Origin: Hyalella azteca
Lineage: Eukaryota; Arthropoda; Malacostraca; Amphipoda; Hyalellidae
Direction: 5' to 3'
Assembly: GCF_000764305.2 (NCBI RefSeq)
Contig: NW_025931904.1
Location: 62,001 to 126,000 of the forward strand
Length of the DNA stretch: 64,000 bases
Shown here: positions 26,001-38,160 of the stretch, piece after piece
Numbering within the stretch: position 1 is the first letter of the stretch
Layout of the letters: every line of letters starts with the position of its first letter
Program-made: the position numbers and the translations under genes
The notes under the pieces: model-generated
The model's database searches: none
What the model saw: the letters and a program-made list of their open reading frames with translations, nothing else
Told to the model about the DNA's origin: nothing

Positions 26001-27322
26001 ACAAGGAGAGGGAATTTTTTTCCCGAGCTGGTAAGCCATTTGGAACGAGTTTAGTGCAGGCTACAGTCTTTGAATTCCCTGAGAAACTTATACTGTTATA
26101 TTGTATGCAGTTCAATAGGTAATATTGAATATCAGTGTTCGATGTGAAGAGCAATAACCAAGTTTATTTCATTTTGAAACATGCACACATCTGAGTCAAC
26201 CTGCTTATGCACAATTATTCAGTGCTTGTCGTTCAGCTGTCTGTAATAACAACACATTACGTACTGATATTTAATTTTGCTCGTAGATTGTTCATACTAA
26301 TGAATAGTTTTGATTTATCGAATCCTTTTTACTTGCATATATAATGTTATAGTCGCCTTGATTTTTCAAAATCGATTGAGTATCTCGAATCTAGTTCCTT
26401 TTTCTCGTAGTTTATATACTGCCGAGGAATAAATGAGCTGTGTAAAAATTTGTTCCATTCAATCTAATGGAGATTGTTTTCCAGTTTATTTTTAGTTCAC
26501 TGTAGACAAACTATTTTTTATTCTTGTTTAACGCAGAAAGAGTTTTAAGCGCTGAATTTTTTTGCTGATTATATATCATTTGGTTACCATGAAATAACCG
26601 CCTAAAGTTTTGAATTGATGATTATGCGTTTCAAGTTTCCTTTATCTGAGATGAAAGGTATTCTGTATTATGGATGTAGTATACGGAGACCTCAAGCTGT
26701 CTCTTATAAATTGGGATTAAAAAATATTAAATTTATCCACGCTCTAGACATCATACTTTAATACGAGGCTCTGATACTAGACAATTAATTTGACTGTAAA
26801 CATTTATCTCCATTTGAAAATTTTTGCAGATAATGAACAGTTTTAATTTTAATAGTTTCTCATGTTTACGCTTGAACATGTAGTAGTTCCATTGTCTGTT
26901 TTAGTTGATTCTCATGTTCAAAAATATGATAAAAAAATTTTAGTTGCTCTGGTATTTTGTGCATCGCATTTAATTGAATGTCATGCCGTTATTATTCGGG
27001 CATGTTCCATCAAGGCCTCCAACTCCAATTGATTAGCCTCCGTTTCATAGGCAATACTGGACTGCCCAGGTCAGATTGCTCGGTCAGAGTTTAAATGTTT
27101 GAGTCAGGGCACGTTAGGTCCGATGGAATGAACCGGGAATAAATGTTTTCTACGTGGGATTCAACGTTTTTTTCCATTGATTGGTCACATCAAAATGATT
27201 GACTTGGCCTTTTAGTGAAACTCGGTGGAATGACGCGACTCTAATAGTTGCAGTGTGATGCATTAGCCCGTTGACGGGTTTTGGTGGCCCCGATGATTGG
27301 CGCGACTACAAATGGTTTATGG
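23001..27322. other. Long stretch without a recognisable gene
   Basis: The longest open frame (25526-25951, plus, 141 codons) overlaps open frames in other phases around a moderately GC-rich patch (25670-25900). It shows no domain, and the other phases look equally plausible. A minus-strand 89-codon frame at 24583-24314 is likewise unassigned. Confidence 0.45.
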
Positions 27323-27478
27323 GCGACCATAAATAATTACTGTGCAGCCTTGTATTGGCCAGATATCGGGTTGTGGTTGTCCCAAAGATTGGCGCGACCA
27401 TAAATAATTAGTGTGCAGCCTTGTATTGGCCAGATATCGGGTTGTGGTTGTCCCAAAGATTGGCGCGACCATAAATGG
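27323..27478. repeat. 71-bp tandem repeat, 2.2 copies
   Basis: The motif GCGACCATAAAT starts at 27323, 27394 and 27465, 71 bp apart. The intervening sequence (TTGTATTGGCCAGATATCGG and so on) is almost identical in both full copies. A minus-strand open frame across it is a by-product. Confidence 0.9.
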
Positions 27479-27599
27479 TTGAATTTTGCTGCCGTGTGTC
27501 CAATTTATTTGGCCGGCAATAAATGGTCTGGCCGAACCCCTGCTACTGGGGGCCTGTCGACTGATTGAATCCAAACGTCATCGAGCTTCTGGATCTCGT

Positions 27600-29170
27600 C
27601 AGACTCCCGCCGTCCCTTCATTTGGACCGAAACTAATTTTAATCTATGAGATTTAGAAAATATTTTGTGCTGACGATCTTTTATTTATGGACTATTGCTA
27701 GAAATGCATTTATATATCAGGTATATAAAGGGAACAACATCGAGAAAAATTGAGGGCTCATGCCTAAAATGGATTATACAGACCAAAGCATATTATTATT
27801 GTTAAAAAACTAATACTTTTCTTTGTGAGAAATACAGGGGTTTCAGAGTATTAATTCTGAATTATGATTTGTTATTCCTGTAGTGAAACATAAAAACCAA
27901 TTCACTTATATTTCATGCATGCTCTCTCAGCTATATACCGATATTCGCGAAGTCTTTTGATATCCCAATTCATCCATCTGTCGATATACTGTCTTTATCA
28001 TTTAGCTTTACAGACTCGAACCCCTGATTTTTCATCCGGTTTCCCCTAGCATCCGCAACATCGTTCACTATTTTTACGCGTTTCGGCGACGTGCAAATCG
28101 CTTCTCGTTAAGCTCAGCGCCTCACTCATCGCCACCTCGATTGATGCATCGCGATGTTCGATACAAATTCGCTTACTCCGCACTCCTAAATTTGCTGCGT
28201 ATCGCGACTCAAAATTGAATGCTTCAAACGGGCCAGAAATAACAAGGATGACCAGCTACATTCAAGTTATGAAATAAGGATATGATAGATGATAATTCGT
28301 GTCTCGCATATATGATATTTTCGGAGTAAATACTTAGGTACAGAATCTTATTATGTTGGAAAGTGCAAGATGAGAAGACAAATGTGTGTGATAATGTTTT
28401 ATTTGTACTGTGCCACAATGCAATGTTTTTGCTAGTTCATTATTAATGTAACGTGAGGAAACAAATTAATGCAATATTCAAGATTCAGCAGTTTTTAGAC
28501 TGCGATCCATGAATTTATTACACTGGGTGAAAATTTCGACTTATTCGTGATATCCATGTGTCATGAAAGTTCTGATATAGCGCTCACATGTACATAGTAT
28601 TTCGTACTATAGTTTAGGCTAATAAGTTACTTTGCTCTAGAACCAATGACTATTGTTATAATTGGCTCGGCTCTAGTACGTTCAAGACCTAGAACTACTC
28701 TTCTCCTTGTAAGCATTTTGTAATTAGTTTCCGTATGTGTGAGACATTCGCATATGATCATATGCCCTTCACGTTGTCGCTTTTGCTGTTTTTATAGCAG
28801 CGTAATTTTGTTTTAGTATTTTGCGTTCTTGTTAAATAAAGCTATAAATGAGTCACCTCGGCTTGCGCTTACGACACCATGCAGCGTTGAACTCGTCACA
28901 TTGGTGGAGGAATGAGTCTTGGAGAAGAATCCCTCGCACTCTCCCCTCACAAAAACCATTATCTCCATCTGTCAGCCAAACCCATTATCCATTATCACCG
29001 GCACTTTCATTATCCCCGAAATGTGCGCTATTATCGCCCTGCCGTGGCCATGTCGGAGAGTTGTACCGGCAGTTCTCTGTGTCTACAACGATTGCTGTTA
29101 ACCGCGCATGTCTTCAGAACACATCGCGTGCTAGCTTCTCAGTTCCATGTTGGTCGGCTGGACGGAAATA
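27600..29170. other. No gene recognised
   Basis: GC-richer patches at 28020-28200 and 28850-29170 hold short overlapping frames. Three plus-strand phases are open at once in 28848-29178, which argues against a single true reading frame. No domain was recognised. Confidence 0.45.
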
Positions 29171-29172
29171 AT

Positions 29173-29385
29173 TCTTAGTTTGTTTCCCGAAAAATCATGA
29201 GGATAGTGTAATAAATTATGAATAGTATCCTTTTATGCTCGAGAGTTAAGAGCGATTGTTATACATCGTCTGGGAGGAAATCTTCTTTAGTTTGTTTCTC
29301 GAAATATTACGGAGAAATTGTAATAAAATTCTGAATTGCCTAATTTTATATTCGAGAGTTAAAAGAGATTGTTATTTATTTAAAA
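29173..29385. repeat. Diverged direct duplication, about 113-bp spacing
   Basis: The blocks CTTAGTTTGTTTCCCGAAA..GTAATAAA..CGAGAGTTAAGAGCGATTGTTAT and CTTTAGTTTGTTTCTCGAAA..GTAATAAA..CGAGAGTTAAAAGAGATTGTTAT lie about 113 bp apart, with substitutions and small gaps. Confidence 0.75.
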
Positions 29386-29644
29386 CTTGATCTCACGAAG
29401 GAAGACGCCGAGGGCGCTATGAAATTTTTACATGAATGAAAAATATATTTTCGATTTTATTTTATATTTTGGTCTTAAGATTACCCTGGCCCAAAAAAAG
29501 TACATCTTCGTTGAATGAAAATACATTTTTTCCAATTGAATTCGTATGTGGGTGAGTACGCAATACTGCAATTTTACTTTGATTATTCGATTATATGCCA
29601 ACTATTATTTCGTTCAAGAAACGTATTTGACATTAAATTTTATT

Positions 29645-29827
29645 TTAAACAAGGATACCAGAACAAATTTTATGCAACACACTCCTTATCTCCCTAGCTA
29701 TGTTTTGCATAAATAAAACTTCACGTTCCTTTCCCAGCGACTCCAATATTAATTTTCTGTCAATCAGAACATTAAAAAAACGTAATTCATTCTTCAGAGG
29801 TTCACTCAATTGGAGCAGACACTTCAA
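29645..29827 (-). CDS. Weak candidate exon (possible antisense gene), unknown product
   Basis: A 60-codon minus-strand frame of helical character (segments LKNELRFFNVLIDRKLILES and KEREVLFMQNIAREI). The splice sites around it are poor: GAAG before the frame and CTG/GTATCC near its end. It is listed because it lies on the same strand as the candidate exons at 32.3-39.7 kb. Chance is a real alternative. Confidence 0.15.
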   Translation of the reverse strand: MKCLLQLSEPLKNELRFFNVLIDRKLILESLGKEREVLFMQNIAREIRSVLHKICSGILV

Positions 29828-32296
29828 TGTTACAAAATAGCCTCACCAGGTGTTTTCTGCGCAATATATTCCTCGATATGAACCCTGCGAGGTTAATCAT
29901 TGAACGCAAAAAATATCAGATTTCCACTTACTTCGAGATGTAATAGATCCCCAGCATGCAATTCATTTAAAAGGCGGGAAGCACTTATGCCACATGTCAT
30001 TTAGCACGTTTTTGCACCTGATATTACAATTATTCTATCCGGACGAGAAAGTCAGAATTTGTATCTATTTGATTAATTAATCATCAGTAATTTTTCGAAA
30101 TCAGTATCAAGATTGAAAATTCAAATTTTACCACTAGTTAGATGTTTTCCGGCCCGTTCGCTTCTGATCGGAATTTCTTGTGTGTGGCTTATAACTTTAG
30201 TTTGATTTAACAATGATAGATGTTTAAATTAAGCTTACTTTTATTGTTTATAGTTAAAAAAGGTGTTTATTCACAATTTCTATTAATATCTAATTTCTAA
30301 AGTAAAATTCACGCTAATTTAACTTTGAATTGGATTAAAAACTTTTTATACCTCGCACTCACATTAACACAATCATTGAATGTCACTACCCCGTATTTTT
30401 ATTGCATTGGAATGAAATTTCTATTTTTTCAGTATTCAAGAATCATGGTTTTGGTTTCTGTTTGAGTTGCTCAGGAACGACGGACGCCTATGGCCTTATT
30501 TACGCCATTAAACCAAGGCCTACCGTTCACGTACGATTGCGCTAAGAGCCCTTCGCCGAGAGCAATTCTGCTTTATTGGAATTTTTGGCCGGGTTATTGA
30601 AGGCCGGCGGTCGACGGGCTAAAAAAAGCCCTGTTTTCAAATTAGATAACTACGATGCTGAACTCTTGGGACTTGAACAGCTGTGAGCACAAAGAAGCTC
30701 TTGGGACGTGAGAAGAACAGGAAACCGTCATTGGCAAGTCCTAGAAGGATGATGTTGTTCGCTTATAGGCGACACTGGGGGAAGTCTCGTTAGATATTCA
30801 CTCTTAAATATAAGTTTTATTCTAAAGAAGTACAAAATAGCAGAAATCTGGAACTAAAATATTTCAATTAAACATATAATTACAGGATACATTAAATATT
30901 GAGGACTTATTGTTGTTAGGCAGTCATGAGAATATCTTATGTACTTCGTGTGATGAAAAAGACACAACGATTGCAACTAAATTTTGATTAATGTAGGAAA
31001 CTTGTCCACATAACAGTCAAATTATACTCTATATCAATGATGCAGAGGTAAATTTTGGTCATTAGGTAAATTGGTATATAACACTTCCAAATTCATGATT
31101 GTTATCTTCGCTAACGAACAATTTACGGATGAATTTCTTCGCAAATTTTGAAAAACAATAAATTTTTTTCACCTGCAACTACAATGCAACTAGCCTCAAA
31201 CGTTAATGAATTGCATAAAACAACAAGAATTCTACATCGCATTATTCGTGCGATGCAGCATCAGATGAGCTTCACATGGAACGTTAAAGCCCGCATGTCA
31301 TCGCATGAGTTCCTTCAGTTCAATATGCAGCGATGCTTCTAACAGATTTTTTTTGTTGCTACTGCTGCAGTTGGCTCCAATTGAGAAGTTTGTTATGTGA
31401 AACAATACTATGTAAATAAAACTGGTACCGGTATTCTTAATTTGTGAATAAAAAATTAAAATGTGAATCAAACAATTAACTGAGGTCGAGCCTCCAGCTA
31501 ATAATTATAAATATCAATATACAAAACGCCTCGGAATTATTTCTCAGAAGATCATCCTTTTTTTGACGCCTTATTTTGCATCTTCAAATCCACCGAAGAA
31601 TCAAAAAGCCCCAGGCAATTACGGAAGGCTTACAAGATCAGCGCTGCATGAACTTATCATCGCCACAGTGCAGGTGTTTGAAATATTTACATTATTTACA
31701 ATGGTTAAATATTTATAAACTAATACTTATACTTGAGGAGCTCTGGATTTCTTTTTGCTGTAGATATCCGTTGGTAAGCACAGTCTCGTTTCGTTTTTTT
31801 AACTAAGAATCATTTATTAATTTCTTACACCTACACTGAGATGATGATGAGTTTATGCAACCTATGTGATTATTCAACAATTATTTTAACCATTTTCATT
31901 ATTCGTCAAGAACTTGGATTTTTTTTATAATTATTTTGAAGTAGGAATAATACTCCACGCTAGTTCATTAGAGTTCCAGAAATAAATTGTGAAATTCAAT
32001 AAGTTTGCTTTGAGTGAGTAATGAGGTAACTTAACCGCGCGATGATACTAAGATATATTCTCCAAAGATATATTTATTTATTTGCATTCTGAATTATATA
32101 AAAGGACTTGACAAAAGTATATATAAAATCTCTCATTTCTACGTATTGCAACTTACGAGAGCAGTGGAGAAGTGTCTTCTGAATTACTCGTTCGTGGCTA
32201 AACAATTCATGCCAGATGTCGACAAAAATTAATGCGTAATCTCTCACAAGAATCCCTAAAAATTAGCAGGAACAGAACGAAATGATCATCACTCAC

Positions 32297-32530
32297 CCAC
32301 TTGCGTGAGTATTCCAAGCTGGACAAAAGCCGTAGCTCCACTCGTTACGCAGCTTTGAGGAAGTTTTCCAAATTTCTTCACAACTTCCAGCCCAGACTTG
32401 AAAGCGTTATTTTTCAATGAGGTAGAAAGAACCAAGTTGGCCGAGGAAAGTACTTCAAAATGCATTTCGCGTATTCGACGTTTCAAAAGTTTCCGGATTT
32501 GAATGGAGAAAAGTTTCCTAATCAGGAAAA
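32297..32530 (-). CDS. Candidate coding exon on the minus strand, unknown product
   Basis: A minus-strand frame is open from just after a TGA near 32550 and ends at a strong donor, CAAGTGG/GTGAGT (last exon base 32297, phase 1). Readable segments include RKLLKRRIREMHFEVLSSAN and SGLEVVKKFGKLPQSCVTSG, with balanced codons. The acceptor is uncertain: TTTTCCTGATTAG near 32535 gives phase 2, while GAAG at 32454-32453 gives phase 1, which would fit the exon at 33340-33075 but has a poor pyrimidine tract. No family recognised. Confidence 0.3.
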
Positions 32531-33074
32531 TTCGTTCTCAATGATAGAGTGGAATATTTTTATCAAGTAAAGCAATGTGAAATAAAATCCATGGGTATTG
32601 TATTTTATAGTGGTCATCAGTAAGCCACATTCTGCCGACGAATTCAGAGAACTATTTTTGATAAAAGAGGCCAAAGCTTAGAATATTTTTGATCGGTTTT
32701 CAATATTTTCCAGTCTTTATTACAATGACAGGCGATTTTGGAATTTCAGATTAGTTAAAAATATCCTAAAAAGGTGGTTGAAACGATAAATTCGATATAT
32801 TACGGAAATCCTACTTTTAGAAGCTATTTTAAGCGTTTTGAATTCAAGCTGCTTGAAATATAAGAAATCAGGACAATATTTCATTTCAAAAACGCGACAA
32901 AAGTCAAAAACTGAACTGCATTTGAAAAATTGTATGCAAAGATGATCTAACTTCTTAGCTATTAATTCAAGTCGACTATTTCACGTCGCAAACTCACTTA
33001 TAACTCTTACACAAATCCTTTTAAACTCGGGCAACGTGCTCGAAAGGAAGTATCAAACCCTCTTGAGGAAATAC

Positions 33075-33378
33075 CTGAAGTTCTTAGAGTGGCTGCTTCC
33101 CTCTTTTCTTCATCTTTGGGGAAAAACTCCAATTTTTTGCCTTGAGACCGGTCCCTCAGAAGCCCTTTGATGTATAAACTCCGGTTCCGTTTTTGTGGGA
33201 CATTTCGAGCATCGCTAGCGTCCGAGTTTAGAGCTTGCTTTATAGTCCCGGAATTGGTGCAGTCCACCTCGCAAACGCCCGGCTGCAACAGAATAGCATT
33301 TTCCTGAGAAATTTGCACCGCGTCAGAGTAACGTGGACAGCTGAAACTTCGTTTAAGAGCTTGTACCTGGTGACGCAA
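33075..33378 (-). CDS. Candidate coding exon on the minus strand, unknown product
   Basis: A 123-codon minus-strand frame (33378-33007) has coding-like composition, among the best of the unassigned blocks. A possible acceptor GTTTCAG (AG at 33342-33341) starts the exon at 33340 in phase 2. A possible donor CTTCAG/GTATTT ends it at 33075 in phase 1. Segments read SCPRYSDAVQISQENAILLQ, PGVCEVDCTNSG and KRNRSLYIKGLLRDRSQGKK. No domain recognised. If the donor is not used, the frame ends at TAA 33009-33007. Confidence 0.35.
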
Positions 33379-33499
33379 TAATTGCTCGTAAAGTCAAAAA
33401 AAATATTTTAATAAAAAACCTAGAAGACTCGAATATGTATTTGTAAAATTTTTTACGATCTTATCTTTTCCGAAACGTCTCCGTCAGCACGTACTGTTG

Positions 33500-34624
33500 A
33501 ATAACAGCCATGTATCATCCAGTTGATGTATGATATTTCTATCCTTGAATATACTAGCACTGCTGTGATTGTAGCTCTTTACTTCATATTCCAACATTCG
33601 ATATAGTTGCCGCTACTATAATCATGCTATTCTGCGTGCAGAGATCGATAGCAGTTTCTCGCGCACTAGAGATGATCTATGGGGCAAGATAGCTAAATCT
33701 AAGACGGTCGTTTAGGTGTTGAGTTGGTAGATGGAGAGGGCGCTTAGAGGCATTAATAGCGCCATGGAAGGCGTGAGCACCGCTCCTGATGGCAATGCAA
33801 ACAGCAGATAGCAGCCCGGCTTGGATGCCACTGTGGCAGCGGATAGCAAGATGCCATCAAACCTCCTCCAATTTGCAATAAACTTCAAGGAGGGGCTATG
33901 ACAATTTTTTTCCTCGAATAAATGCCTCTGGGTTTTTAAAAAACTGTTAGCAATTGTGTTCATTTGAAGCTTGAGTTAGTAAATTCACGATAACGTCGGT
34001 AAAAAATCTATATAGATCCATGAATAAAATATCTTTGCTCAATGGTAAAACCAACTTCATTTTACGTGAGCAATGGAAAGTTTTTTGATTGTTAACAAAA
34101 GCTTATTGTAACTTTGAATAGTTCATTCAATTTTACATCAATCGGGATTAAATTTTGGTTTCATTAAAACAAAATTGCACCGAACGATGATATTTTATTA
34201 TGTTCTTGATCTAAAGGCTCTATGTTAAGGTACACAAATGAATGGAAGTGACCTGCTGACCGGCCGTCGTTTACTTTAACCGATATTTAATTAAAACGCT
34301 AATAATTACTTGGAGCAGTTTTTGCATAGGCAGTGCCATTCACTTTATCTTTTTTTGAAGCAGTAATAGAAGCACTTGATACACACAAGGAATTATTTAA
34401 TTTTATATATAACATGTGTTTTATGAATTTATTTCTAAATCAATTGTGGAGGACGTGCCAAACTTAATGTTTTTAGCGTTTATCAATGCCAGAAGTTAGA
34501 AGTTATATAACAACCGATGTTGCGTTTACTGATATAAAATGCAAAAATATAAATGGCGAAATCACTTTTGAATTGACTTCTGCACTTTGAATAGATTTAG
34601 GATTTCATTGAAGAAGACGAATAC
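33500..34624. other. No plus-strand gene seen
   Basis: A GC-richer block at 33700-33900 is open on the minus strand (83 codons, 33963-33712), while the plus strand has stops. I could not assign it. The remainder is AT-rich. Confidence 0.4.
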
Positions 34625-34738
34625 CTCTCATAAAACTCTGCGTGCATTTTTCCGAGATTTCGCAACTGCATAATTTGTTCCCATTTATTAAATTCATGCA
34701 TCTCAAGAACCAGTTTCCATTCACTTTTTCGATCACAA
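34625..34738 (-). CDS. Candidate 114-nt exon on the minus strand, unknown product
   Basis: It is bounded by acceptor ACAAACCTTGCAG (AG at 34740-34739) and donor TATGAGAG/GTATTC (last base 34625). It is phase 2 in and phase 2 out. The frame reads CDRKSEWKLVLEMHEFNKWE then QIMQLRNLGKMHAEFYER. It lies just upstream of the first Dok-7 exon on the opposite strand. Its phases are compatible with the candidates at 38243-38161 (before) and 33340-33075 (after). Family unknown. Confidence 0.27.
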
Positions 34739-34812
34739 CTGCAAGGTTTGTTATCGATCATTAATTTATTGATCACACAGAACTTGTTCTCATTCATTTT
34801 TTTCTGCCACAG

Positions 34813-34914
34813 ATTCCCTGCAGCTGCAGCTCTACAGAGACAGCAGAGACAGAGCCCGTCGATCGCCCCCGCGGTCGTCTCTGATGTTGACCGCTCCGCT
34901 GGCTCTGCAGACGG
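34813..34914 (+). CDS. Dok7: Dok-7-like exon: middle of PH domain
   Basis: Acceptor TTTCTGCCACAG, then two bases completing a split codon, then 33 codons reading SLQLQLYRDSRDRAR and SSLMLTAPLALQTG. It ends at donor ACGG/GTCAGT in phase 1. The pattern matches, from memory of the family, the Dok-7 PH stretch that runs LxLxxYKDKSER to SSLTL..xxGLEPG. The 102-nt exon is GC-rich amid AT-rich introns. The preceding exon must end in phase 1; if its last base is G, the split codon is Asp, as in vertebrate Dok-7 at this point. Confidence 0.82.
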
Positions 34915-34919
34915 GTCAG

Positions 34920-35700
34920 TATGAGCTCAATTTATTGTCAAAATACATCAAAAATCATTGTCAAAATGCATTAAGATTCATGGGCATTTTCCGTTACTAT
35001 CTATTGTTGAGGCGTGTATAAATTAGTTTAGTGTATATGTCAAAATAGACTTTACCGTGATGGACAAAATACATCAATATTCATAGTCAACATACATTAA
35101 GTTTCATAGGTCATATGTTGATACTATCTATTGTTGAGGCGTGTATAAATTAGTTAAGTGTAAATGGTCAAAATAGACTTTAACGTGATTGTCAAAATAC
35201 ATTAGAATAATTGGCGGTTGAATGACACTATATATGATCTTTAGTTGAGGTCGCTGACCTTTATGTGATCGAAAAAGTAGAGTATTATTGATGGTTGAAT
35301 TGCATTATGACATTATGATCCATTGTCGAGATACTATATAAATTGGATTTATGTAGATAACTGACCCTAACATGATTAATTAATAACTGACTCTAACATG
35401 ATGTAAAAATACATCAAGATTGACGGTGGAATGACGTTATAATTTACAGTCAAGGTCTCTGTTTAAATTAGTTTCATTTATACGGTCAAAATAGACTTTA
35501 ATTGACGGTTAAAATACATCAAAATTGACGGTGTGTTGGCGCCTCGATCTCTCGGTCTGGTCGCTGTATACGTTATTTTAATGTAGACAATCAAAAGAGA
35601 ATGTATTTTGCTTGTCAAAATATTTCAAGATTGATGATCAAATGACATTGCGATCTATAGTTGAGACTGTTGGATAAATTAGTTGAATGCTGAATTAGGT
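34920..35700. repeat. Diverged tandem array in the Dok-7 intron, about 100-130 bp unit
   Basis: CTATTGTTGAGGCGTGTATA starts at 35001 and 35128 (127 bp apart). Related phrases (TCAAAATACATCAAGATTGA, GGTCAAAATAGACTTTAA) recur with more decay to about 35700. The array begins immediately after the donor of the 34813-34914 exon. Confidence 0.75.
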
Positions 35701-36355
35701 AAGGTAATATTATTCATGTGTTCAGGACTTTAATACATATGGCTTGTAAGAATGTTGTAAGAACTTAGGTTGATGTACGTTAGTAATATAATTAAGTTTG
35801 AATGAAATTATCCAAAGCGAGTCAACCATATAATAAAACAAATACTACACCATTATTGTAGCCACTATCACAGCCAATATTTGATCAGGGTAAGCTAAGT
35901 CGCTATGTCCAACAAGTGGGGGATCTATCATTAATATCGAATAATATATGCCAGGAATGAATTATTTGTTTGCGGTCAAGTGATAGAAAAGCTGTCGATT
36001 TATATTTAGTATTTCATAACAGGTCTTATTAAAGCTAGGTTACTTATTTAAAACTAGAAAGTTAGTTTCAAACTCGTTTTTCTTACCATTTAAAACAGTG
36101 GCAAATAATGTGTCATTGGGGATGGAGTGCATCTTACTGCATGATTAATTTTTTTTGCAAAAAAAAATCAAAAATTTTAAAAAGGACACCAATATAAATT
36201 CAACCAATTAAAAGACCTATTAAATCAACCTATTAAAGGACACCAATCTAAAACAAATGGTGATTTTATATCTTCGTGGCTAGACCATTGTAGTAAAGGC
36301 AGTAGTGATGGTACTAGCACTAGTAATATCTGTCTGTGCACTCTGTCCATCACAG

Positions 36356-36487
36356 GCCTGACGGTGGACAAAGAGAGCCACACGTGGTCAGTGTTGTGCG
36401 CGGACACAGCTACGGTGGTCGCCGCAGTCGAGTCCAGAGACCGGCTGCTGCAGTGGCGGGCGAAGCTCACCAACACGCTCGGGGAAG
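36356..36487 (+). CDS. Dok7: Dok-7-like exon: C-terminal half of PH domain
   Basis: Acceptor CTCTGTCCATCACAG. The exon starts GC, which with the preceding G makes Gly. It reads LTVDKESHTWSVLCADTATV and then SRDRLLQWRAKLTNTLGE, ending at GGGGAAG/GTAACA (phase 1). The HTxxVLC strand and the C-terminal helix with its Trp followed by LGE are the hallmark end of the Dok-7 PH domain (family pattern HTLAIVC..W..RIRYALGE). The open minus-strand frame over this exon is a shadow. Confidence 0.88.
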
Positions 36488-36579
36488 GTAACATTTCTGA
36501 ACATTCTGAACATTATATCACTAATGATTATTGCTATATAAATATCAAAATACATGTTCTTTTACTGAAAATAATCAAT

Positions 36580-36670
36580 ATAGTGTTATATATAGTGCAG
36601 TCAATAGTCAATATATATATAATGCAATATAGTCAATATAGTGTTATAATCAATATAGTGTTAAATAATC
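36580..36670. repeat. CAATATAGTGTTATA short tandem repeats
   Basis: CAATATAGT(GTTATA) recurs at about 36580, 36630, 36640 and 36652 with ATAT filler. Intronic low-complexity sequence. Confidence 0.6.
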
Positions 36671-37080
36671 AATCGGTGCTAGAATGCATGAATGTATTAG
36701 ATTATACATAATTGACAACTTTAATATTAATGAAGGCTTCACTTTACGAACTGATGCCGATTTGACTGTCGATTTACAATATCTGTTAGATCTACTGCAA
36801 TGTTTTCGTTGACTCATGAGCGAAAGGTTCTACAATTGTTTCCATTTATTAAAATTATCATATATTTCTTTTTGGGACTTTTTAATTTAGTCCGTTAGTC
36901 TAATTAGTTCGTTCCTTAGTCTAAACTTTGAATAGAATAATTTTTTTCTTCATGCATATGTAATTTTTAATGTCACTTTCTACTTTTAATTGCGATAAGG
37001 AATATCAAATTTCACAAGGTGAATATGTCTTAGAATTATTTGTTAAAAAGAAAATTGGCTTCATTCAATAACACAAAAAA

Positions 37081-37249
37081 ATATAACTCAGAACTCACCG
37101 CAGTGAGTGACAGAGAGCGCATTTTCTCGTAGACAAAAACGTGAAGTCACGGACGGACAGACGGACAGATGGAGGGACGGACGGACGGACAGACGGACAT
37201 GGCGAGCACAATAGTGCATTTTTCCATAAATGAGAAAATGCGCTAAAAA
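37081..37249 (+). mobile_element. Hairpin-rich short interspersed element, copy C
   Basis: Located in the Dok-7 intron between the PH and PTB exons. Same layout as copy A. The first palindrome carries a mismatch (CTCACCGCAGTGAG), and the second lost its symmetry (CTCGTAGACAAAA). The GGAC/AGAC tract has many tetramers, and the end GAGAAAATGCGCTAAAAA is intact. Confidence 0.82.
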
Positions 37250-37609
37250 GTTCATTACTCCTGGATTTCTTTCATAGCCAATTTCAACTATGTATGAAGA
37301 AATGTCTTCAAGAGAAGTAGGCTATATGTATTTCCTAAATTCTTATTTCACTAAATCGCGGAACAAATTTAGTTTTTTACTTAAGGTATATCGGTGAATT
37401 AAGCTCAAGTTGCTGGCGCCTGAATACAAGCGAATACGTATAGCCTATTACTTCAATACTAATATAATATTGGAGAGGATGCAAATCTAGCATTTACCCG
37501 TTCACAGAAATATAGGTTTTACATTTTTCTCTGTAATCACGTGCTTGATAAAAAGTTTTTTTTGCAATCACCTGGTTGATAAAACATTTCTTGTCACCAC
37601 CTGGTACAG

Positions 37610-37763
37610 AACAATCGTGGATGGTGCAGATGGTGCAGGTACCTGGAGGCAAGTGTGGGGTACCCACAGGTCCAGTTCGTCTCCATATTCGCGACCACCG
37701 CCTCACCCTCACCACCAACAGCCCGCCTAAACTCCTAGCGACGTGGCACACCGCTGACCTCAG
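37610..37763 (+). CDS. Dok7: Dok-7-like exon: first half of PTB domain
   Basis: Acceptor CACCTGGTACAG; the exon starts AA, completing a Glu codon in phase with the previous exon. It reads QSWMVQMVQVPGGKCGVPTG, then PVRLHIRDHRLTLTT and LLATWHTADL, and ends at CTCAG/GTTCGT (phase 2). The layout of a beta strand, xGPxxLHLxxxxLxL and W.L.DL matches the IRS-type PTB of Dok-7. The last codon is split with the next exon and gives the first Arg of the DLRRYG core. Confidence 0.88.
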
Positions 37764-38160
37764 GTTCGTTGGCTCGATGGACACGAAAAATAAATATTAA
37801 AATATGAGTTGTAGGCCATTTATGCCACTTTTATTATTGCAGATCAGATAATACTGATGGTATTTTTGATATTGGCACAAGGGGCCCATATGCTGTCACT
37901 TTTACTAAGCGAAGTTAAAGCGATGGAAACCATTAGTAACGGGTAGAAGGCATGGTGATTGTGGTCAAAGCCATATTAGTTGTCATATACAACTAAGCTT
38001 AGCAGTAGTTTTAGTTAAACTTATTACATGACATGTAATAACGGTAACTGTTATACCCTGGTAAGTTATTTGTGTAATTTCAAGCTTAGGCTTCCATTCA
38101 TTGCCGATGAAGACATTCCAGCGATATTCCAGAATGCAATTGTACGTGATGCGAACTGAC

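Noticed and set aside
27317..27574. 85-codon minus-strand frame
   Set aside because: Crosses the 71-bp tandem repeat; the unit is not a multiple of three and the translation differs between units.
28848..29178. Three overlapping plus-strand frames (up to 107 codons)
   Set aside because: All phases are open at once and none shows a domain or a clear splice pattern, so no reading can be preferred.
36225..36494. 89-codon minus-strand frame
   Set aside because: Antisense to the Dok-7 PH exon, where the plus-strand frame matches the family and has correct splice sites.
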